The notes beneath the pieces were generated by a model, which ran no database searches, was not told where the DNA came from, and worked only from the letters and a program-made list of their open reading frames with translations. From positions 1-41,350 of the forward strand of contig RFVF01000040.1 in assembly GCA_009922615.1 (NCBI GenBank): a stretch of 41,350 nucleotides of DNA, given 5' to 3'. Shown piece after piece: positions 35,511-41,350 of the stretch (positions are counted from its first letter, which is position 1; every line of letters begins with the position of its first letter). The translations under genes were made by a program, and so were the position numbers. Origin of the DNA: Pseudomonadota bacterium (GTDB taxonomy: Bacteria > Verrucomicrobiota > Verrucomicrobiia > Limisphaerales > SXTU01).

Positions 35511-36587
35511 TCACGCCAAATCCACCCACTGCCGCGTCTCGGCGGACTTCAGTGCCGCGTCCGTCACGTCCTGCATCCGCGCGCCGTCGTGAAAAGTCAC
35601 GCTGCACGGGCGCTGCTCACGGATGGCATTGATGAATTCCACAGCCTGGTCATAGCGGAAGCTCACCAGCGGATCGCCCACACCGGGATCGCGCGGCGAG
35701 CCGGGCCAGGTGTAAAACTCGCGCGGAATGGGCAACGCCTTGAGCCCCGGCCCGCCGACCTTGCCGAACTGCAATTCATTCCACGTCCCTGTCGTGAAGC
35801 TGAAACTCGCCTCGCTGCCGTTCAACTCCACGCGGTCCGGGCTGCGCCAGCTTTCATTGGTGCCGCTGGCCAGCTTCGAGCTTTCCAGCACGCCGCTCGC
35901 GCCGCATTGGAACTCGGCGAGAATGGCCACCCAGTCATCCGTGTCATTCGGCGCGCCGCCCCGCACGGGTGTAAGGGTTTTGAGATTCGCCACCAGCCGC
36001 GCCATCGGGCCGACCAGATGATGCGCGAAGTCAATGCGATGGGAGAGCATGTCGCCGATCTCGCCGGTGCCGGCGAGTTTCTTCTGCTGCCGCCAGCCGA
36101 CATTGCGGGTGCCCCAGTCTTGGAGGCGACAGGAGCGATAGTGATACGGGCGACCCAGCTCACCCTGATCCACGAGATGTTTCAGGTAACGCATCGCGGG
36201 CACGAAGCGATAGGTGAACGCGGTCATGTGCCGCACGTTGGCCTGCTCGGCCGCGTCAGCCATCGCGTGGGCGTCGGCCGCGTTGAGCGCGAGCGGCTTC
36301 TCACTCAGCACGTGCTTGCCCGAGCGTGCGGCGGCGATGGCCACCGGCGGGTGAAACGCATTCGGCGTGGCAATAATGAGCGCGTGGACATCGTCGCGTT
36401 TGACGATGTCCTCCCACTTCGTCGCGGTGACGGGCGCGCCGGTTTGCTGGCGGGCGGTTTCCAGAGTGGTGGGGTTGGCATCGCACAACGCATGGACCTT
36501 GACGTCCTTGCAAAGCGCCAAGCCGGGAAGGTGGTTTTGGAGCGTGATGCCGCCGGTGCCGATGATGGCGATGTTCAAAGTGCTCAT
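35511..36587 (-). CDS. Gfo/Idh/MocA family NAD(P)-dependent oxidoreductase
   Basis: 358 residues from the ATG at 36587; the open frame extends to 36695 without protein character. The N-terminal Rossmann fold has IAIIGTGGITLQNHLPGL (GxGxxx) and the diagnostic SEKPLAL motif with the conserved Lys. The C-terminal part carries the (beta-alpha) dimerisation domain (HYRSCRLQDWGTRNVGW; GDMLSHRIDFAHHLVG, with the likely catalytic His region). No signal peptide, so cytoplasmic. Members oxidise or reduce sugars, inositols and amino sugars. It is divergent from a ThuA-like gene, a pairing recalling rhizobial ThuA/ThuB, where ThuB is also Gfo/Idh/MocA and makes 3-keto disaccharides. Substrate unknown. 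Confidence 0.88.
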   Translation of the reverse strand: MSTLNIAIIGTGGITLQNHLPGLALCKDVKVHALCDANPTTLETARQQTGAPVTATKWEDIVKRDDVHALIIATPNAFHPPVAIAAARSGKHVLSEKPLALNAADAHAMADAAEQANVRHMTAFTYRFVPAMRYLKHLVDQGELGRPYHYRSCRLQDWGTRNVGWRQQKKLAGTGEIGDMLSHRIDFAHHLVGPMARLVANLKTLTPVRGGAPNDTDDWVAILAEFQCGASGVLESSKLASGTNESWRSPDRVELNGSEASFSFTTGTWNELQFGKVGGPGLKALPIPREFYTWPGSPRDPGVGDPLVSFRYDQAVEFINAIREQRPCSVTFHDGARMQDVTDAALKSAETRQWVDLA

Positions 36588-36712
36588 GTGAAAAGCAGGC
36601 GCGAGTATGCCGTGGAACTTCGCAAAGGCAAGGCGCAGGGCGGGTAAATGAATTGCGGGAATTCGCCGAAGCCGTAGAGTCCGGCCCGCGTCCAACGCGT
36701 CGAATTTAACAA

Positions 36713-37768
36713 ATGAAATTGCTCAATCATTTCCTCGCCAGCCTGCTCCTCGGAGCCGCCGTCCACTCCACCCGCGCTGCGGAACCCACCTGGGTGACTT
36801 ACGAACCCAAGACCGGTCCCGGTGCTGGCAAGCACATCGTCCTCATCTCCGGCGACGAGGAGTATCGCAGCGAGGAAGGCCTGCCCCAGCTCGGTAAAAT
36901 TCTCTCCCAACGCCACGGTTTCAAATGCACGGTGCTGTTCCCCATCGACCCCGCCACGGGCGAAATCAACCCAAACAAGGGCAACAACATCCCCGGCACC
37001 GAGGCGCTCAACAGTGCTGATCTGCTGATCATTCTCACCCGCTTCCGCAACCTGCCCGACGAGCAAATGAAGCCCCTTGATGAGTATCTCAAGGCGGGCA
37101 AGCCCGTCATCGGCCTGCGCACCGCCACCCACGCCTTCAACGGCATGAAGGGCGAATTCGCCCGCTACAACAACGGCTACAAGGGCGAGCCTAAAGAATG
37201 GACCGACGGCTTCGGCCGGCTCGTGCTCGGCGAGCAATGGATCAGCCACCACGGCGGTCACAAGAGCGAGTCCACGCGCGGCCTCTTCGCGCCGGACGCC
37301 AAAGGCAACCCGCTGCTCAACGGCATCAAGGACGGCGAAATCTGGGGGGCGACCGACGTCTATGGCGTGCGCCTGCCGCTACCCGGGGACGCCAAACCCC
37401 TTGTGCTCGGTCAGGTCGTGAAGCGCAAAGGCCCGGCCGACATGAGCGACCGCAATTTCGGCCTCAAGCCCACCGACGACGAGCCGGCTGAGGGCAAGAA
37501 GAACGATCCCATGATGCCTGTGGCATGGACGAAGAGCTATCAGTTGCCCGGCGGCAAACCGGGCCAGGCGTTCGCCACCACGATGGGTTCCTCGACCGAT
37601 TTGGAGAACGAGGCCCTGCGCCGCCTGCTTGTCAATGCGACTTTTCAGTTGCTCAAGCTGCCCGTTCCGGCCAAGGCCGACGTGGCCGTGGTCGGCGAAT
37701 ACAAGCCGACCGCCTACGGCTTCAACGGCTACAAGAAAGGCGTCAAGCCCGCCGATCATAAACTGTAA
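36713..37768 (+). CDS. Exported ThuA-like (trehalose-utilisation family) protein
   Basis: 351 residues with a signal peptide (NHFLASLLLGAAVHSTRAAEP). The mature part is a ThuA-like class-I-amidotransferase fold: KHIVLISGDEEYRSEEGLPQLG, the middle DLLIILTRFRNLPDEQM, then GLRTATHAF and ISHHGGHKSESTRGL in the putative active-site region. Rhizobial ThuA works with ThuB in 3-keto disaccharide metabolism; many exported ThuA-like proteins of Planctomycetota and Verrucomicrobiota remain uncharacterised. It is transcribed away from the Gfo/Idh/MocA gene across a 125-bp shared region. Its end has a generic Lys-rich tail. Confidence 0.8.
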   Translation: MKLLNHFLASLLLGAAVHSTRAAEPTWVTYEPKTGPGAGKHIVLISGDEEYRSEEGLPQLGKILSQRHGFKCTVLFPIDPATGEINPNKGNNIPGTEALNSADLLIILTRFRNLPDEQMKPLDEYLKAGKPVIGLRTATHAFNGMKGEFARYNNGYKGEPKEWTDGFGRLVLGEQWISHHGGHKSESTRGLFAPDAKGNPLLNGIKDGEIWGATDVYGVRLPLPGDAKPLVLGQVVKRKGPADMSDRNFGLKPTDDEPAEGKKNDPMMPVAWTKSYQLPGGKPGQAFATTMGSSTDLENEALRRLLVNATFQLLKLPVPAKADVAVVGEYKPTAYGFNGYKKGVKPADHKL

Positions 37769-37821
37769 GGCGCCGGAACCGGGCTTGCGTTTGGGCAGCC
37801 CCTTGCCACCATCCAGCGCGC

Positions 37822-38076
37822 ATGGCCTTGCCACAGTCCCCTGTCACGCTCACGCCGGAGCAGATCGCCGAGTTGAATGAAAAACTCGCCGTCGCGCGGC
37901 ATGACATCAACAACCACCTCTCCCTCATCGTGGCTGCCGTCGAGTTGCTGCGTCGCAAGCCGGAGCTTGCCCCGCGCATGATTGACAGCATTTCGCAGCA
38001 GCCCGACAAAATCATTGCGCAAATGCGCAGCTTCTCGGCGGAGTTCGAGAATACGCTGGGCATTAAGAAGGACTGA
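37822..38076 (+). CDS. Stand-alone histidine-box mini-protein (DHp-like), no kinase domain
   Basis: 84 residues, all predicted helical. Residues 24-36 (VARHDINNHLSLI) closely resemble the H-box of sensor histidine kinases of the Spo0B/CitA-DcuS type, with H27 as the phospho-acceptor candidate followed by Asp, Asn, Asn. A second helix (PDKIIAQMRSFSAEFEN) would complete a two-helix hairpin that could dimerise into a four-helix bundle. No ATPase (HATPase_c), sensor or membrane segment is present, and the frame ends cleanly at TGA, so this is not an obvious truncation. It could be a phosphotransfer protein, an antikinase or a relic. It lies 53 bp after the ThuA-like gene in the same direction. 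Confidence 0.6.
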   Translation: MALPQSPVTLTPEQIAELNEKLAVARHDINNHLSLIVAAVELLRRKPELAPRMIDSISQQPDKIIAQMRSFSAEFENTLGIKKD

Positions 38077-38115
38077 TCCACCGCCAGCGCGGGTCGGCGT
38101 TGGCCGTCGCAGCGC

Positions 38116-38517
38116 TTACAGGTCTCGGCCGGTGGCGGCGTGGACCAGGCGGCGATATTCCTCGTCGCTTACCAGGCGGGGCACAGCGCGACAGGTTTGC
38201 TCGAAGCCGGGGAAGTTCCACAGGTTCGGAAAATCGCGGCATTGCTGCGGCTTGACCGGCTGCACCGCACAACTCTCTCCGTCGAGAAAAATGCATTCTC
38301 CATTGGGCTTGTCCCGCAGCGCCAGTCCCCGGCGATCCGGTCGCAACCGCGTGGCTTGCTCAATGAACTCGCGCTCGCTCTGGCCGCGAAACTGCGCCAG
38401 TCGCGCGATTTCAGCCTCGGCCAACCGCACTTGCCCCGGCCAGCGGCAGCAGGCGGTGCATCGCTGGCATTCATGAAAAATCGGCACCGGGCAAATGGTA
38501 AGAATCCACCTCACCAT
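38116..38517 (-). CDS. YkgJ-type cysteine-cluster protein (putative Zn/Fe chelating)
   Basis: 133 residues from the ATG at 38517; a GTG at 38550 gives 11 more residues and the start is uncertain. The cysteine pattern of PF03692 is clear: C-x-x-C-x-x-C-C in ECQRCTACCRW, then C in GECIFLDGESC, the pair CAVQPVKPQQCRDFP, and a final Cys in EQTCRAV. The family is thought to bind zinc or an iron-sulfur cluster; function is unestablished. It converges on the H-box mini-protein with a 39-bp gap, and is divergent from the secreted Lys-rich protein. Confidence 0.75.
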   Translation of the reverse strand: MVRWILTICPVPIFHECQRCTACCRWPGQVRLAEAEIARLAQFRGQSEREFIEQATRLRPDRRGLALRDKPNGECIFLDGESCAVQPVKPQQCRDFPNLWNFPGFEQTCRAVPRLVSDEEYRRLVHAATGRDL

Positions 38518-38554
38518 GGCAAGCGGGTGGAAGGCTAAAAAATCCCACACAAAG

Positions 38555-38583
38555 TTGTTGCCATCCGGTTATTCGTGTGCTAT
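38555..38583 (+). promoter_or_regulatory. Candidate sigma70-type promoter for the secreted Lys/Glu-rich protein
   Basis: TTGTTG (38555-38560) and TGCTAT (38578-38583) are separated by 17 bp. The first matches the -35 consensus at 4 of 6 positions; the second is a weak -10. They lie 64 bp upstream of a start with a strong ribosome-binding site. Confidence 0.3.
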
Positions 38584-38634
38584 TCGCGGTTCCGTCAGCC
38601 GGAAGTTCAAACAACCATCAACACATCAATTGCT

Positions 38635-38640
38635 GGAGGA
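38635..38640 (+). promoter_or_regulatory. Strong Shine-Dalgarno GGAGGA
   Basis: GGAGGA lies 6 bases before the ATG at 38647 and fixes that start over the upstream open frame from 38575. Most other starts in the window lack any clear Shine-Dalgarno, so this one stands out. Confidence 0.8.
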
Positions 38641-38646
38641 AAACGC

Positions 38647-39060
38647 ATGAAAACATCATTCACCAAAACTGTCATCACGGCATCCATTGCCGCTGTCTTG
38701 CTGCTGGGGTCGAGCTTGAGCGCGACCGCGCAGGAGAAGGAAAAGGGCAAGGAGAAGGAGAAAACGGAAGAAAAAGCCAAGAAAGGCGGCGCTGGCTTCG
38801 TCGGAAAGGCGGTGGCTGTGGACAAGACAGCCAAGACCGTGAAGCTTTCTGGCAAGGCGGCCCGGGTAATCCAGATCACCGCCACCACCAAGATCACCAA
38901 GGACGGCAAGCCTGCCACTTTGGATGACCTGAAGGAGGGCGACGAGGTCTCCGGCGGCTATCGCAACGCCGCCGACGGCAAACTCGAAGCGACCACCCTG
39001 ACTATAGGCCCCAAAGTCCCAGCCAAAGGCAAGGACGAGAAAAAGGACGACAAGAAATAA
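38647..39060 (+). CDS. Secreted Lys/Glu-rich protein with a small beta domain (DUF5666-like)
   Basis: 137 residues. A clear signal peptide (TVITASIAAVLLLGSSLSATA) is followed by a KE-rich segment (about residues 32-50, EKEKGKEKEKTEEKAKK), then a compact beta domain: GFVGKAVAVDKTAKTVKL, VIQITATTKITKDGKPATLDDLKEGDEVSGGY, KLEATTLTIG. This strand order resembles the OB-like DUF5666 domain; no function is known for that family. It has the best ribosome-binding site and the only textbook terminator in the window, consistent with an independent, well-expressed single gene. Confidence 0.7.
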   Translation: MKTSFTKTVITASIAAVLLLGSSLSATAQEKEKGKEKEKTEEKAKKGGAGFVGKAVAVDKTAKTVKLSGKAARVIQITATTKITKDGKPATLDDLKEGDEVSGGYRNAADGKLEATTLTIGPKVPAKGKDEKKDDKK

Positions 39061-39083
39061 TCCCGTAGAACTTCCGGCTCGGC

Positions 39084-39112
39084 GGGCAGGCTGGTGACAG
39101 CCTGCCCTTTTT
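39084..39112 (+). terminator. Rho-independent terminator
   Basis: GGGCAGGCT (39084-39092) pairs perfectly with AGCCTGCCC (39099-39107) around a 6-nt loop (GGTGAC) and is followed by TTTTT (39108-39112). It starts 24 bases after the stop of the secreted Lys/Glu-rich protein and separates it from the convergent amidohydrolase. There is no A-run on the other side, so it acts on the plus strand only. Confidence 0.92.
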
Positions 39113-39117
39113 CGTGC

Positions 39118-40092
39118 CTACACCTTGAGCGAGTAATGGCGAATGGCATTGAGCGACCAGAGCTTGCGCTGCTGCTCCGCTGGCCGGCTGGCGACGATCT
39201 GCCGAAGCATTGTCACCCATTCCTGATACGTCGCACCGAGGAGGCAGACCGGCCAATCGCCGCCGAACACAACACGGTCGGGACCGAAGGCGTCCAAACA
39301 GTGATTCACCGCCGGGGCGAGATCCTCCACCCCACCGCCTTTGGTGAGACTCGCGGCGACACCGGAGATTTTACCGATGACGTTGGGGCGTTTGGCCAAC
39401 GCGTCGATCGAGCGTTTCCATTCATCCGCCGTGTGGCGCGGACGCTCTTCGCCGGGCCGGGAAGCGCGGAAACACTTCAGGTCAGGGTTGCCACAGTGAT
39501 CCAAAACAAAACGTGTGCCCGGGCAGAGCTCGGTCAACTTGGCGGCATCCATCAACTCCGGCGCCCGCATGCACAGGTCAAAGCTCTTGCCCTGTTCGCC
39601 CAGCAGGCGCACGCCGCGCACGAACTCGGGCTTGAGGCAGTAGCCGGGGGGCGTCGCTGGCGAATGCAGCACACGGCGAACCCCCTTGAAGGCCGCCTGT
39701 TTCGCAAAGCGCTTCACGTATGCGGAAAAATCCGGCGCATCGGGCCGGCCACCAATGACCGCCGCCCGCGTGGGAGTCTGACCAGCTGCGGCCAGCGCGA
39801 GGATAAACTCCGCCTCGTTCGCCAGCGTGCTTTCCGCCACGTCCACCTCCATGTAAACGGCGCGCACATTCAAGCCCGCTGTCGCGGCACGGTATTCTTC
39901 CGTCCGGTAGTTTTTCCGCAACAACGCGGGTGCGTCGCCGAGCCACGGAAGTTTCTGACTGCCGAGATCCCAGAGATGCTGGTGGGTGTCAATGATGAGT
40001 GAATTAGGCGCGTGGCCAACCGTGGCGCATCCGGTGGCGGCCAGGGTGGCCAAACTGGCTTGTTGCAGAAAATCTCGGCGAGTCAGGTGCAT
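39118..40092 (-). CDS. Tat-exported amidohydrolase (amidohydrolase-2 / lactonase-like TIM barrel)
   Basis: 324 residues from the ATG at 40092 (an ATG at 40110 adds six). A twin-arginine signal (LTRRDFLQQASLATLAATGC) starts the protein; the Cys at its end could make it a lipoprotein. The catalytic TIM-barrel features of PF04909 follow: IIDTHQHLWDL (HxH metal motif), VYMEVDVAE, GTRFVLDHCGNPD and GGDWPVCLL (terminal Asp). Relatives include L-fucono- and other sugar lactonases and decarboxylases. It is divergent from the HD-domain gene (105-bp gap). Substrate not determinable, though lactone hydrolysis would fit sugar oxidation. Confidence 0.85.
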   Translation of the reverse strand: MHLTRRDFLQQASLATLAATGCATVGHAPNSLIIDTHQHLWDLGSQKLPWLGDAPALLRKNYRTEEYRAATAGLNVRAVYMEVDVAESTLANEAEFILALAAAGQTPTRAAVIGGRPDAPDFSAYVKRFAKQAAFKGVRRVLHSPATPPGYCLKPEFVRGVRLLGEQGKSFDLCMRAPELMDAAKLTELCPGTRFVLDHCGNPDLKCFRASRPGEERPRHTADEWKRSIDALAKRPNVIGKISGVAASLTKGGGVEDLAPAVNHCLDAFGPDRVVFGGDWPVCLLGATYQEWVTMLRQIVASRPAEQQRKLWSLNAIRHYSLKV

Positions 40093-40197
40093 GGGCGGAT
40101 GCTGCGACAAGCAATGATACGTTGCACCTGTTTTTTCATCCGCTCACTCAACAAAAAAAACGTGCATCAACGGCAGGGCTTGCCTACGTTGTTGCCG

Positions 40198-41055
40198 ATG
40201 TTCCCCATCGCGGACACCAAAAATCCGGCGGCAGTCCAGGCCGCCGTGGCCGCCATTCACGGCGAGATGTTCCGCCGGGGGGACCGGGAATTTGTCAGCC
40301 GCGCCTTCGATTGGGCAGTGGACGCCTTCCTAGGGAAATACCGCGATTACCAGCCGATCGACGCGCTCTATCACGACCTTGAGCACACCCTGCAAGGCAC
40401 GCTTTGCTACACGCAAATCCTCCACGGCCGGCAGCGTGTCGGCGTCGCTCCCGCCGTGCCGCAGCGGATGTTCGAACTCGGCCTGCTCGCCATCCTCCTC
40501 CACGACACCGGCTACTTGAAGGTCCGCGGCGACAACGAGGGCACCGGTGCCAAATACACCCTCATCCACGTCAGCCGCAGTGCCAACTTCGCTCAACAGC
40601 TCCTCGCCGAGAAAGGCTTCTCCACCGAGGATGCCGGCATCGTTATGCGCATGATCCGTTGCACGGGCGTGAATGTGAAAATCGACGCCATTCCCTTCCA
40701 GAGCGAAGTCGAGCGCATCATCGGCTTCTGCATCGGCACGGCGGACTTGCTGGGCCAGATGGCGGCCGCCGACTACGTGGACAAGCTGCCCATTTTGTTC
40801 GCCGAGTTTGCCGAGTCCGCGCGCTACAGCGGCACCAAGACGATGTTCGAGAGTGCCGAACACCTGCTCAAGATGACGCCAACGTTCTGGGAGAAATACG
40901 TGCGGCCAAAAATCGAGAAGGACTTCCAAAGCAATTACCGTTTCCTGAGCGAGCCGTATCCCGACGGCCCGAACGCCTACCTCGCGGCGATTGAGGCGAA
41001 CATCGAGCGCTCCAAGCGGCTGGCGGCGGACCCCGCCGTGATCGTCGCAAAGTAA
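40198..41055 (+). CDS. HD-domain metal-dependent phosphohydrolase
   Basis: 285 residues from the ATG at 40198; the open frame runs back to 40012 inside the amidohydrolase and is not plausible there. HD-superfamily residues are in order: H59-D60-xx-H63 (YHDLEHTLQG), H102-D103 (ILLHDTGYL), H124 (LIHVSRSANFA) and the later Asp in ADLLGQMAAADYVDKLP. No sensor or membrane domain is present, so it is cytoplasmic. HD proteins hydrolyse nucleotides or cyclic dinucleotides; the GYP signature of c-di-GMP HD-GYP enzymes is absent, so its substrate is open. Divergent from the amidohydrolase. Confidence 0.82.
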   Translation: MFPIADTKNPAAVQAAVAAIHGEMFRRGDREFVSRAFDWAVDAFLGKYRDYQPIDALYHDLEHTLQGTLCYTQILHGRQRVGVAPAVPQRMFELGLLAILLHDTGYLKVRGDNEGTGAKYTLIHVSRSANFAQQLLAEKGFSTEDAGIVMRMIRCTGVNVKIDAIPFQSEVERIIGFCIGTADLLGQMAAADYVDKLPILFAEFAESARYSGTKTMFESAEHLLKMTPTFWEKYVRPKIEKDFQSNYRFLSEPYPDGPNAYLAAIEANIERSKRLAADPAVIVAK

Positions 41056-41172
41056 CCCCGCGCTAGGAGACGACGCGAGGAGTCCCTGACTTCTTGCCTC
41101 ATTCCAGCTTCCGCGTTCTGCGTTTGAAGCGAGTCGCCGAACGAGGTCTCCTGCGGGGATTGGTTTTTCCTT
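41056..41172 (+). terminator. Candidate long-range stem after the HD gene, followed by a T-run
   Basis: CCCCGC (41056-41061) pairs with GCGGGG (41153-41158), and GGAGAC (41066-41071) with GTCTCC (41146-41151), giving two 6-bp blocks with an asymmetric internal loop and a 74-nt apical region. The right side is followed by ATTGGTTTTT. The left arm begins at the base right after the HD stop. It could be an unusual terminator, a structured leader of the helicase, or a small RNA. Confidence 0.4.
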
Positions 41173-41206
41173 CTCCCGCTCGCCCCCAGCCCGTTGAATC
41201 CCCGCC

Positions 41207-41350
41207 GTGTCGCGCGACTATCAAATCAAACGTTTCTCCGCTCCTGTGGAGTTGCGCATCGATTACGCGCGCGAACTCAACCAGCAGCAACACGCCGCCG
41301 TCACGGCTGAACCGGGCCCGGCTTTGGTGATTGCCGGCGCCGGCGCCGGC
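41207..41350 (+). CDS. UvrD/PcrA/Rep-type superfamily 1 DNA helicase, N-terminal fragment (cut by window end)
   Basis: The first 48 codons from a GTG at 41207 are visible. [11 protein letters not shown] is the Q-motif region of UvrD-like helicases and [12 protein letters not shown] is the start of motif I (Walker A, expected to continue with KT beyond the window). The N-terminus before it (about 22 residues, with [19 protein letters not shown]) is ordinary for the family. It would encode an ATP-driven 3'-5' helicase in repair or replication. Which of UvrD, PcrA or Rep it is cannot be told from this fragment. Confidence 0.82.
   Translation, partial: MSRDYQIKRFSAPVELRIDYARELNQQQHAAVTAEPGPALVIAGAGAG

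Noticed and set aside
40198..41055. HD-GYP cyclic-di-GMP phosphodiesterase
   Set aside because: The GYP signature is absent and spacing of the His/Asp residues fits a generic HD domain.

Overview
The window is GC-rich, densely packed bacterial DNA from a Gram-negative organism; lpxA, a secretin, an RND pump and a Wza-like exporter all imply an outer membrane. Several families favour Verrucomicrobiota, probably the Pedosphaera/Limisphaera side: a membrane-anchored HEAT-type protein, a planctomycete/verrucomicrobial monohaem cytochrome c, DUF1080, a Tat-exported DUF3500 protein, and a small H-box protein. This assignment is inferred from gene content, not from a marker gene. No rRNA, tRNA, CRISPR array, transposase or phage gene was seen.

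Layout. 1-1000: a short HEAT-like membrane protein, then a repeat-bearing gap. 998-2215: a secreted class-C beta-lactamase-fold hydrolase. 2254-6019 (minus): DUF3500, monohaem cytochrome c, DUF1080 and an orphan sugar-type ABC ATPase. 6204-8495 (plus): glpF-glpK, separated by a perfect 15-bp hairpin. 9191-35413 is one long block entirely on the minus strand. In transcription order it holds: an exopolysaccharide locus (2-TM protein, beta-barrel, SLBB exporter, tyrosine autokinase, GT2, GT4); the tail-specific protease prc; a type II secretion core (gspE-gspL-gspM-gspD, every junction a 4-nt overlap); an RND efflux pair coupled to an M14 carboxypeptidase; then hflX-radC-lpxA. 35511-41350: a Gfo/Idh/MocA oxidoreductase divergent from a ThuA-like protein, a stand-alone histidine-box mini-protein, a YkgJ-type cysteine-cluster protein, a secreted Lys/Glu-rich protein with a clear terminator, a Tat-exported amidohydrolase divergent from an HD-domain phosphohydrolase, and the first 48 codons of a UvrD/PcrA-like helicase cut by the window edge.

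How the genes fit together. The cell-envelope theme dominates: polysaccharide synthesis and export, type II secretion, efflux, lipid A, and periplasmic proteolysis. A second theme is carbohydrate and glycerol use. DUF1080, Gfo/Idh/MocA and ThuA-like families are all tied elsewhere to 3-keto-sugar metabolism, and GlpF/GlpK handle glycerol. The least explained observations are the inverted heptamer-repeat leaders in the glpF-glpK and radC-lpxA gaps, the M14 peptidase coupled to an RND pump, the RbsA-type ATPase with no permease, and the 84-aa protein that is little more than a histidine-kinase-like H-box.
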